From a virus, in the IMG/VR virus record IMGVR_UViG_3300029911_000017, positions 16,230-80,229 of that record: DNA of 64,000 nt. One strand, written 5' to 3'. Below the pieces are notes generated by a model. That model searched no databases. It saw only the letters and a program-made list of their open reading frames with translations, and had not been told where the DNA came from. The position numbers were made by a program, and so were the translations under genes. Positions 7,831 through 14,631 of the stretch are shown piece after piece (the stretch's first letter is position 1; every line of letters starts with the position of its first letter).

Positions 7831-8099
7831 AGACACTATACGAATTTGAAGAACAACAAAAAGAACTTATAGCTGCTTGTGAGAGAGAAGCTAAAGCTAA
7901 ATTAGAAGGCAAAAATGTATTTATGGATACTTTTGCGCATCGGTTTGAAGATATAGTTGAAGAAATACAAAGAGATGCTAGGAGAGAAGGGGTTAGAGAT
8001 TGTATAAGGGATATACATATGTGTAAATCAGTTCAATCTAATCCAGACATTATTTATACCCATGAATTAATAATAGCAAGATTAATTAAACTATTATGA
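7827..8099 (+). CDS. Hypothetical helical protein
   Basis: A 90-residue highly charged protein, nearly all helix by composition (EEQQKELIAACEREAKAKLE). There is no LEPDL tail. It overlaps both neighbours by ATGA. Function unknown. Confidence 0.7.
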   Translation: MKTLYEFEEQQKELIAACEREAKAKLEGKNVFMDTFAHRFEDIVEEIQRDARREGVRDCIRDIHMCKSVQSNPDIIYTHELIIARLIKLL

Positions 8100-8194
8100 A
8101 CATATATGAAGTAGTAGATAAATATGAACTAGCACAATATATTCTAAATGAAAATATACCTAATACAGGTTCTAAAACTAAATGGTTTTCTATA
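8096..8194 (+). CDS. Possible 32-residue ORF
   Basis: An ATG in the ATGA stop overlap at 8096 opens a 32-codon frame (MNIYEVVDKYELAQYI...) ending TGA at 8194. Its opening resembles small proteins of this region, but it overlaps the next frame (start 8148) by 47 bp. Either it is a tiny coupled gene or the pair is one gene split by a frameshift. Confidence 0.4.
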
Positions 8195-8441
8195 TGATAA
8201 TGCTGATGAAATTCGGTATTTAGCAGTGAATTCTTATATAGACTATACAACAAGGGAAGTAAAAAATGCTAGAGTATTTGAAGATAGAGAAAAAATTGGA
8301 GACGAACTATATGAAATTACACTAATGAATAGTTTTAATTTTCTCGTTACTAAAATTCTTGAGTTTGAGCTAGTAGAATTTAAAGGTAATAAGTCAATTA
8401 GAAGTGAGGGAGGAGAGAGAAGATTAGAACTAGACTTATGA
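8148..8441 (+). CDS. Hypothetical protein with LELDL tail
   Basis: A 97-residue protein starting MKIYLIQVLKLNG and ending IRSEGGERRLELDL, the same ending as the gene at 5457. The opening pattern M-x-x-Y-x-I matches the genes at 5457 and 6097, which supports ATG 8148. A different frame starts at 8096 upstream, so a disrupted longer gene is possible. Confidence 0.65.
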   Translation: MKIYLIQVLKLNGFLYDNADEIRYLAVNSYIDYTTREVKNARVFEDREKIGDELYEITLMNSFNFLVTKILEFELVEFKGNKSIRSEGGERRLELDL

Positions 8442-8917
8442 CAATAACTAAAATAGATAATAGATGGTATGACGAAAACAATAATAGTTGGTCTACAGAA
8501 GAACTAGCTACTACTGACTCTCCTACCCTAACTAATTGTAGTAGTTGTAGAGATTGTAGATGGTGTAGGAATTGTATTCATTGTAAAGGTTGTATTGGTT
8601 GTATTGATTGTTATGATTGTAATGATTGTAGTAATTGTAGTAGTTGTAGTGGTTGTAGTAGTTGTATTGATTGTAATCGTTGTAGTGATTGTACTGGCTG
8701 TATTGATTGTAGTTATTGTAGTTATTGTAATAATTGTAGTGAGTGTAGTAACTGTAAAAACTGTTATAAATGTAATACCTTTTCTTTTTGTAGAAACTGT
8801 GCTTTTGGTTTTAAGAAAAGCTATTATAAACCTATGAAGTATAAACGTAGAGCTAAGAAGAGTAAAATTAGACAGGAATATGACATTAATGATAGAAGAT
8901 TGGAGATTGAACTGTGA
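8438..8917 (+). CDS. Cysteine-triplet repeat protein 9
   Basis: The largest member (159 residues), with about 27 cysteines in register plus a CRNC pair after the array. The C-terminal part is rich in Lys and Arg (YKPMKYKRRAKKSK) before the tail RQEYDINDRRLEIEL, giving a basic arm as in the genes at 9854, 10934 and 11523. The array includes Ile-containing triplets (IHC, IGC, IDC). Confidence 0.85.
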   Translation: MTITKIDNRWYDENNNSWSTEELATTDSPTLTNCSSCRDCRWCRNCIHCKGCIGCIDCYDCNDCSNCSSCSGCSSCIDCNRCSDCTGCIDCSYCSYCNNCSECSNCKNCYKCNTFSFCRNCAFGFKKSYYKPMKYKRRAKKSKIRQEYDINDRRLEIEL

Positions 8918-9159
8918 TAGCAAACCATATAATATTAACCAGCTGTTACTTAGTAGTAGGGATACTTATAGCTTTAAGAACTGTTATTGAATATACTGAC
9001 ATCCATTACTATCCTAAGAAGTGTAAGTTAATATTATTTATCCTAGTAATTGCCATATATGCTGTAATAGATGTAACAATTTGGCCTTTATATGCAATTT
9101 TAGGTTTGATATCAGGAATAAGAAGATTAACCAAAGAATTTTTTAAGAATAACAACTAG
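8914..9159 (+). CDS. Small membrane protein
   Basis: An 81-residue protein with two hydrophobic segments (residues about 5-23 and 38-66) separated by YTDIHYYPKKCK and ending in a basic tail. It starts with GTG inside a GTGA overlap with the preceding stop, the only non-ATG junction of this kind seen here. It may sit in the inner membrane with both ends in the cytoplasm. Candidate functions are lysis control or superinfection exclusion; neither is shown by sequence. Confidence 0.7.
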   Translation: MIANHIILTSCYLVVGILIALRTVIEYTDIHYYPKKCKLILFILVIAIYAVIDVTIWPLYAILGLISGIRRLTKEFFKNNN

Positions 9160-9184
9160 ACAAACAAACAAATTAACGTATAAT
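9157..9184 (+). promoter_or_regulatory. Possible sigma-70-type promoter
   Basis: TAGACA and TATAAT are spaced by 16 bp immediately before the gene at 9191. Initiation about seven bases after the -10 box would give an almost leaderless transcript. The gap also holds CA-rich repeats. No experimental support. Confidence 0.35.
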
Positions 9185-9190
9185 AAACAT

Positions 9191-9823
9191 ATGAAATTAA
9201 CATCAATAACATCAATAATGGCAGTAATTAGTCTATGCACTATTTCTGCTTTCGGTCAAACTAATGTCACTCAAGTCCCAAACTTGATGGCCAACATTCC
9301 TGTCTCAACAGCTGTGCAGGCTATCTATCAGGACATTGCAAATTCTGGTATTATGCAGGCAACTAATTGGGGAGTTAGTCCTTATGGTACTTATGCACCT
9401 AAGTCAGCTAACAAATATGGTGGTGGTGTATTGGCAGTATATAATGTCCCAACACTTACCGGGTCTTTAGGAGCAGTTGGTGCAGTGTTAGGGGCAGATT
9501 GGTTGGGGTCCTGGTCTTTGGTCAGTGGTTCAGTAACTCTTTCAACACCTACGCATCCATTAGCATCAACATCACTATTAAACTGGCTTCCTACCGGTAT
9601 TCGTAACATTGAAGCTGATCCTATTGCTATTGCTGGTATCGGAACACCCTTATCTGGGTCATCTGGGGCAGCTGAGTTGTGGGATATAGGATACAACGTT
9701 GATATTTATAATACTGCTACTAGTAAAGTCGGCGCTGGGTTTACTTGGGGTGAATGGATCAATGCCGGAACTGAGTCTGGACATAGATATCACTTATTCG
9801 TTAGTTGGAAATACAACTTCTAA
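9191..9823 (+). CDS. Outer-membrane barrel-like protein with signal peptide
   Basis: Residues 1-22 form a Sec signal peptide (MKLTSITSIMAVISLCTISA, then FGQTN). The mature 190 residues alternate in a beta-strand pattern with Gly and aromatic residues and end in HLFVSWKYNF, the terminal Phe signature recognised by the BAM machinery. This indicates export to the host outer membrane. Such a phage protein might block receptor access or alter permeability. It is set off from its neighbours by its own possible promoter. A host-derived gene acquired by the phage is plausible. No exact family assigned. Confidence 0.7.
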   Translation: MKLTSITSIMAVISLCTISAFGQTNVTQVPNLMANIPVSTAVQAIYQDIANSGIMQATNWGVSPYGTYAPKSANKYGGGVLAVYNVPTLTGSLGAVGAVLGADWLGSWSLVSGSVTLSTPTHPLASTSLLNWLPTGIRNIEADPIAIAGIGTPLSGSSGAAELWDIGYNVDIYNTATSKVGAGFTWGEWINAGTESGHRYHLFVSWKYNF

Positions 9824-9853
9824 TTTAGTTAGAGTAGTTTATACTACTACACT

Positions 9854-10177
9854 ATGAAACTAACAAAAAGAAATGATAGATGGTATGACGAAAACAATAA
9901 TAGTTGGATAACAGAACAACTAGCTACTCTACACTCACCTAATCTAACTAATTGTAACTGGTGTAGTGATTGTAGTAATTGTAATAATTGTAATAGTTGT
10001 AGTGATTGTAGTGATTGTAGAGATTGTTATATGTGTGTTAATTGTAGGAGTTGTAATCATCTTGCAAATAAGAAAAACTATAAACCACAACCTATTAAAT
10101 CTAAGAAAAAGAAGAAAATTACTAAAATTAGACAAGAATACAATATTAACGATAGAAGATTGGAACTAGAATTATGA
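9854..10177 (+). CDS. Cysteine-triplet repeat protein 10
   Basis: A short array of about 12 cysteines after the cap NDRWYDENNNSWITEQLAT. A basic arm (KSKKKKK) comes next and the tail RQEYNINDRRLELEL closes it. ATGA-coupled to the SGNH hydrolase gene. Confidence 0.85.
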   Translation: MKLTKRNDRWYDENNNSWITEQLATLHSPNLTNCNWCSDCSNCNNCNSCSDCSDCRDCYMCVNCRSCNHLANKKNYKPQPIKSKKKKKITKIRQEYNINDRRLELEL

Positions 10178-10872
10178 AAATAATAGCAGATGGTGATAGT
10201 TGGAACAGCTACCCACTTCCTTTCTCTGGTGGTGGGTTGGCTGATCATTTAGCTGTTGTGTTAGATATTGATATTGAAAACTATGCCCATCCCGGTGATA
10301 GTACTGAAGAAACAATGGGCTTAAAGAAGAGATTAAAGTTGGAACAATATCTACCAAACAGTGATATCTTATTATTCTCAGGTGGTGGTGATGATTTTGT
10401 GGGTGATCAGCTTCCTATATTTCTAAATGATAATAAGGATGGAAATATTAATAAAGCCATAGATCTTGATAGACTTGATGCAGCCATGGATCTTGCTATA
10501 GCAGATTATGAGGATCTGTTTCAGTTAAGAGATGAAATAGCTCCTAACTGTCTCATAATTACACATAGCTATGATTTTCCTGTTCCTGAAATGATTGGTA
10601 ATGGTGTATTGTGGTTAGGTCCTTGGATTAAACCTGGGATGGATCATTGTGGCTGGACTAATCCTAAAGATGCTGCTGATATAACGAAGCTTATTCTTTT
10701 AGAATTTGAAAGAAGAATAAGTTTGCTCAGTCTACCTAATCATCTTCATATTAATTTTCAAGGAACATTAACTACTTCTGACTGGGGTAATGAAATACAT
10801 CCTAATAGTAGTGGTTGGAAGAAGTTAGCTAATCAAATTAAATTGAAATTAGTCCATTATTTAAATAAATAA
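10174..10872 (+). CDS. SGNH/GDSL-type hydrolase
   Basis: Block I is GDSW at residues 7-10 with nucleophile Ser9. The GGGDD turn near residues 70-74 fits block III. Near the C-terminus DWGNEIHPNSSGW supplies the catalytic His209, with Asp203 or a water-assisted arrangement in place of the usual Asp three residues before. No signal peptide is seen. The expected reaction is ester hydrolysis, for example deacetylation of a glycan or cleavage of a lipid ester. It lies in the cysteine-triplet cluster and is followed by a terminator-type hairpin. Confidence 0.8.
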   Translation: MKIIADGDSWNSYPLPFSGGGLADHLAVVLDIDIENYAHPGDSTEETMGLKKRLKLEQYLPNSDILLFSGGGDDFVGDQLPIFLNDNKDGNINKAIDLDRLDAAMDLAIADYEDLFQLRDEIAPNCLIITHSYDFPVPEMIGNGVLWLGPWIKPGMDHCGWTNPKDAADITKLILLEFERRISLLSLPNHLHINFQGTLTTSDWGNEIHPNSSGWKKLANQIKLKLVHYLNK

Positions 10873-10886
10873 TATCAATCTTAACA

Positions 10887-10912
10887 TAGCCTCCTACAAA
10901 ATTAGGAGGCTA
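10887..10912 (+). terminator. Terminator-type hairpin
   Basis: TAGCCTCCTA and TAGGAGGCTA pair perfectly over 10 bp around the loop CAAAAT, followed by TTATCATTT. It lies just after the SGNH hydrolase gene and probably ends that transcript. Confidence 0.75.
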
Positions 10913-10933
10913 TTATCATTTACAAACAGCACT

Positions 10934-11347
10934 ATGAAACTAAGAAAACGAAATAATAGATGGTATGACGAAAATAATAATAGTTGGATAACTGAAGAAT
11001 CAGCTACTCAATACTCACCTACCTTAACTAATTGTTATGATTGTAGAGGTTGTAGTAATTGTAGTAGTTGTAGAGATTGTTATAATTGTAGTTATTGTAG
11101 TAGTTGTAGTAATTGTAGTAGTTGTATTAATTGTTATAATTGTAGTGATTGTAGTAATTGTAGAAATTGTATTAGTTGTAGTCGTTGTAGTGGTTGTAGT
11201 ATTTGTAAAGGTTGCAAACAGTCAATAGAATTAGACTTTAAGAAAAACTATAAACCACAGCCTATTAAATCTAAGAAAAAGAATAAAATTGCTAAAATTA
11301 GACAGGAATACAATATTAATGATAGAAGATTGGAGATTGAACTATGA
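10934..11347 (+). CDS. Cysteine-triplet repeat protein 11
   Basis: The cap and first half of the array (10950-11134) are identical at DNA level to 4599-4783, while the basic arm and tail (11203-11327) are identical to 11756-11880. The gene is therefore a mosaic of two other members. About 21 cysteines. First in a block after the terminator. Confidence 0.85.
   Translation: MKLRKRNNRWYDENNNSWITEESATQYSPTLTNCYDCRGCSNCSSCRDCYNCSYCSSCSNCSSCINCYNCSDCSNCRNCISCSRCSGCSICKGCKQSIELDFKKNYKPQPIKSKKKNKIAKIRQEYNINDRRLEIEL
11203..11327 (+). repeat. 125-bp exact repeat (copy at 11756-11880)
   Basis: Encodes the basic arm and most of the C-terminal tail of two neighbouring cysteine-triplet proteins. The arrays before it differ, so ends and arrays recombine separately. 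Confidence 0.9.
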
Positions 11348-11526
11348 TAATAAACAATAAAAATACAATCGATGATACTTATATATTGGTTGATAAGATA
11401 AATGGAACATTAAATTTTGAAGACCTTACCATAGTTGATTTAAGTGATGATGAAGTTAGAATACTTAATTACGCTTATGCTTTAAATGGTAGTTCTTTAC
11501 GTTATATTTCAGTAACACAATCATGA
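11344..11526 (+). CDS. Small acidic hypothetical protein
   Basis: A 60-residue protein, acidic and probably alpha/beta (LTIVDLSDDEVRILNYAYAL), joined by ATGA to cysteine-triplet genes on both sides. It has no array and no tail. No family is recognised. Confidence 0.65.
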   Translation: MIINNKNTIDDTYILVDKINGTLNFEDLTIVDLSDDEVRILNYAYALNGSSLRYISVTQS

Positions 11527-11900
11527 AACTAACAAAAAGAGCTGATAGATGGTATGACGAAAACGGTAATAGTTGGATAACTGAAGAACTAGCTACTACA
11601 TATTCACCTACCTTAACTAATTGTTATAATTGTAGAGATTGTAGTAGTTGTAGTAATTGTAGTAGTTGTATTAATTGTAGTTATTGTAGTGATTGTATTA
11701 ATTGTAATAGTTGTAGAAGTTGTAGTCGTTGTAGTGCTTGTTATAATTGTATAGGTTGTAAAGGTTGCAAACAGTCAATAGAATTAGACTTTAAGAAAAA
11801 CTATAAACCACAGCCTATTAAATCTAAGAAAAAGAATAAAATTGCTAAAATTAGACAGGAATACAATATTAATGATAGAAAGCTAGAATTAGAATTATGA
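11523..11900 (+). CDS. Cysteine-triplet repeat protein 12
   Basis: Cap ADRWYDENGNSWITEELAT, about 17 cysteines, then the segment KGCKQSIELDFKKNYKP shared exactly with protein 11 and the tail RQEYNINDRKLELEL. Last member of the family in the window. Confidence 0.85.
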   Translation: MKLTKRADRWYDENGNSWITEELATTYSPTLTNCYNCRDCSSCSNCSSCINCSYCSDCINCNSCRSCSRCSACYNCIGCKGCKQSIELDFKKNYKPQPIKSKKKNKIAKIRQEYNINDRKLELEL

Positions 11901-12004
11901 AACTTCACATATTATATAATATAGCAACAATGGCAGATATTAAGTTGACTAAGAATGAAGCTAGACCACTTAATTATAGCCCTCCCAGATATGTTCTGTT
12001 TTAA
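11897..12004 (+). CDS. Possible 35-residue ORF
   Basis: The ATGA at the end of the last cysteine-triplet gene opens a 35-codon frame (MKLHILYNIATMADIKL..., ending PPRYVLF). Its position at a conserved stop/start junction favours translation. It is followed at once by hairpin structures at 12012-12050. Confidence 0.45.
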   Translation: MKLHILYNIATMADIKLTKNEARPLNYSPPRYVLF

Positions 12005-12011
12005 TCTACCT

Positions 12012-12050
12012 AAGGTGATAGCTGCAAAGCACACCTTTTTTTAGCTATCA
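12012..12050 (+). terminator. Two overlapping hairpins with T-run
   Basis: AAGGTG (12012-12017) pairs with CACCTT (12032-12037), running into seven T residues, which is terminator-like. TGATAGCT (12016-12023) pairs perfectly with AGCTATCA (12043-12050). The two stems share bases and cannot form together, as in attenuators. It separates the accessory region from the fibre genes. Confidence 0.5.
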
Positions 12051-12096
12051 GTAAGTTTGCCTTGAATATAGATTAACTTGATTGTATTATATAGTT

Positions 12097-12648
12097 ATGT
12101 CAGCTATTATCTCATTGTGTGAAAGGAATGGTGTTATACCAGGCTTGATTACAGAGAATATAAGCTCAATTAGTTGGAAAGCTGTAGATGATGTTACTAC
12201 TCCATATAGTTCTTATAATGCTGTCCTCAATCTAGGCAATAATAGCTATACTGTATATAATTATTTTAAATTTACTGGAGTATTTACAAGTATAGGAAAT
12301 GTATCAGTTACTCATTTAACCGGTACCCTCCCTTCCGGAGTGAAATTAATGTCGAATCCAACTATAACTCAAACTAGTAATAGACCACTTTATATTACAC
12401 CTACTACAGCAACTACCTCCATCACCTCCAATGATTTAAGTAGTGTAGGTAGTTCAGTTAATCTGTTAATAGGTCCTGCTCCTAATAATGTAGATGGTGC
12501 TGGAGCTGATGGTAAGTCTAATGCAGCTGGTAATTCAGGAACTCCATTATATAGCACATATTTTATAACTCAATTACAAGTAGCCATCAATGCCAATGCT
12601 GGAGATTTAAACAATGTAATACTCCAGGTAAGTTATAATGAAGTTTAA
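12097..12648 (+). CDS. Probable tail/fibre-associated protein
   Basis: The start is set at ATG 12097 rather than an in-frame TTG at 12082. The 183 residues are beta-rich with Gly/Asn/Ser-rich C-terminal loops (GAGADGKSNAAGNSG), typical of virion surface proteins. It is first in the + strand fibre block and overlaps the next gene by 11 bp. No specific domain recognised. Confidence 0.6.
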   Translation: MSAIISLCERNGVIPGLITENISSISWKAVDDVTTPYSSYNAVLNLGNNSYTVYNYFKFTGVFTSIGNVSVTHLTGTLPSGVKLMSNPTITQTSNRPLYITPTTATTSITSNDLSSVGSSVNLLIGPAPNNVDGAGADGKSNAAGNSGTPLYSTYFITQLQVAINANAGDLNNVILQVSYNEV

Positions 12649-13012
12649 ATATTTATACAAAGTAGTTTATAATGATGGGTCTACTTATGAACAGAATGAG
12701 GAAGATATTTCTATTATAGATCCTACTAAAAGCTGTTATTCTGATCTTAAATTGGATGAAATTAAGACATTTACTCTCTATAATGACGAAAACTGGTTTA
12801 GTTTGGACCTAGCTACATTAACATTTTATTTTAAAAAGCATATAATATTTAAACCAACCCATACTAATCCTAACTATATAAAATTGAAGCACTTTAGAAG
12901 AAATACTATAACTATCCAAAGTGACGGTAAAATAATTAATACTGAGTATCATTTAGGTTATACTGGTGAAGATGATGGAAAACTTATAGGCGAGACGATA
13001 ATCATAACATAA
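12638..13012 (+). CDS. Hypothetical protein in fibre block
   Basis: A 124-residue protein rich in Tyr, Lys and Thr with alternating strand pattern. It overlaps the end of the preceding gene and sits just before a fibre gene. It may be a small tail component or assembly partner; nothing in the sequence decides this. Confidence 0.6.
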   Translation: MKFKYLYKVVYNDGSTYEQNEEDISIIDPTKSCYSDLKLDEIKTFTLYNDENWFSLDLATLTFYFKKHIIFKPTHTNPNYIKLKHFRRNTITIQSDGKIINTEYHLGYTGEDDGKLIGETIIIT

Positions 13013-13015
13013 TTT

Positions 13016-14113
13016 ATGGCTTTTACTTTTGATCTTCACAAGAACCTGGTTAGTACTTCAGTATTAGGTGCCCCTAGTCCAGCCCTATCCGGAACATCTT
13101 TAACTCTAGCTAGTGGTGGTGGAGCCTTATTTCCTAGCCCGCCATTTAATGTAGTAGTATATCCTACAGGTATTTTCCCAACCTTATTAAACTCGGAAAT
13201 CTTTAGAGTTACTGCTGTTAGTGGGGATACATTTACAGCAATAACTAGAGCACAGGAAGGAACTAGTCCAAGGTCTATATTAGTAGGGGATATAATTAGT
13301 TTAGTAGTTACAGCAAAAACACTTACTGATATTGAATCTGCTATCAATACATTAGCAGCTACTACTTCTACTTTTGATGCCTCTGCTATTATATCCGGAA
13401 CATTGCCTACGCTAAGAATGCCAGCCTTGACCGGAGATATAACAACTTCAGTAGGATCAGTATTAACTACCTTAGCTACAGTAAACTCTAATGTAGGTAT
13501 TTTTGGTGATTTACAACACATTCCAGTAATTACAGTTAATGCTAAAGGTTTGATTACTGCAGTTTCTACTCAAGCGGTATCAGGAGCTTCCTTCTTTCCA
13601 GACATAACCGATGCTGGAGGTATTGTTAGTGGTACAAGTTTAAATTACGTTAATTATATATATAATAACAGTAGTTTAAATATGACCAGGGATTTATATG
13701 GTAATTATACATTAGGGGTTACTGGAGTTAGGTTTAAAGAGAATATAGGGTGGCAATTATATCATATACCTACAACTTCCTGGTATACATTAATGAATTA
13801 CGGCTCAACCCCCCAACCAGCTTTTAATAATAACTTATTTAATAATAACTTCTCTAATGTGAGATTTATAGACAATCTAGGTTTTCAATTCTACAATACT
13901 TCTACTACTAAATGGCATACGCTTCTTTGTATAAGTAATCCAGCCGAACTAGCTTTTGATGATGGAACCACAACTACAGGTTCAGGTAGTAACTTTAGAT
14001 TTGATTTGGTAAAAGGTATGCAATATCATAATAGTACAACCAATCTATGGCATACCCTAACTACAGGCAATACCTCCTTACCCACACCTACATTAGATGC
14101 AGGTAATGTATAA
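13016..14113 (+). CDS. Tail fibre protein
   Basis: The N-terminal 115 residues (FRVTAVSGDTFTAITRAQEG and VTAKTLTDIESAI) match a phrase widespread at the start of phage fibre modules. The phrase ITVNAKGLITAVS around residue 175 is also typical of fibre shafts. The C-terminal third carries three roughly 40-residue repeats built on F/Y-x-T-T-x-x-W-H/Y-T-L. It probably forms part of an elongated trimer at the tail tip. No signal peptide. Confidence 0.75.
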   Translation: MAFTFDLHKNLVSTSVLGAPSPALSGTSLTLASGGGALFPSPPFNVVVYPTGIFPTLLNSEIFRVTAVSGDTFTAITRAQEGTSPRSILVGDIISLVVTAKTLTDIESAINTLAATTSTFDASAIISGTLPTLRMPALTGDITTSVGSVLTTLATVNSNVGIFGDLQHIPVITVNAKGLITAVSTQAVSGASFFPDITDAGGIVSGTSLNYVNYIYNNSSLNMTRDLYGNYTLGVTGVRFKENIGWQLYHIPTTSWYTLMNYGSTPQPAFNNNLFNNNFSNVRFIDNLGFQFYNTSTTKWHTLLCISNPAELAFDDGTTTTGSGSNFRFDLVKGMQYHNSTTNLWHTLTTGNTSLPTPTLDAGNV

Positions 14114-14115
14114 TT

Positions 14116-14628
14116 ATGAGTACAAATCTAATAACTAACAAGACTTTGGCTGCAACCTATGAATATGATGCCAATGCTATTCAAGTAGGTGGTGGCTGGA
14201 CTTCTCCTACCTTTACCGTAACTTTAGTAAATGGTACTAATCCTCCAGCTCAAGGTGCAGAAGTAAGTATCAATTATCTTATTACAAGTTCCAATCTACC
14301 TTTAACTAGTTCTGGTCTAATTGCTGGTTCGATTAGGCAGAATGTTGTAGTAGACGGTAATTCAGGGTCTACTACTATAAAGACTATTAATCCTTATAAT
14401 AGTAACTTATTTGATTTTGAATCAAATACTAATCTTAATTTAACCGGTAATTATCTATATATTTGGATCTCTCATGATAATCTATATAATCCAGTAACAT
14501 TATCTGTAGTAGGATCTAGTACATCAAATGGTTCATCGTTTATTTATAGCAATACCACTACTGGATTAAGTTATAATTTACAGTGTGTCAACAATCCTCC
14601 TCAACTCGCTTGGGTAGTATCTAATTAA
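14116..14628 (+). CDS. Fibre-associated beta protein with NNPPQLAW module
   Basis: The 170 residues are beta-rich. The last 30 residues, with TTTGLSYNLQCVNNPPQLAW, are a short module that also occurs three times in the fibre gene at 28506 on the other strand. This suggests an interchangeable attachment or receptor-facing hairpin. It lies between two fibre genes with spacings of two and three bases. Confidence 0.65.
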   Translation: MSTNLITNKTLAATYEYDANAIQVGGGWTSPTFTVTLVNGTNPPAQGAEVSINYLITSSNLPLTSSGLIAGSIRQNVVVDGNSGSTTIKTINPYNSNLFDFESNTNLNLTGNYLYIWISHDNLYNPVTLSVVGSSTSNGSSFIYSNTTTGLSYNLQCVNNPPQLAWVVSN

Positions 14629-14631
14629 TTT

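Noticed and set aside
8096-8441. Treating 8096-8441 as a single frameshifted pseudogene
   Set aside because: The 8148 frame alone has the family-type opening and tail, so an intact gene is the simpler reading; the possibility is noted in the entries.
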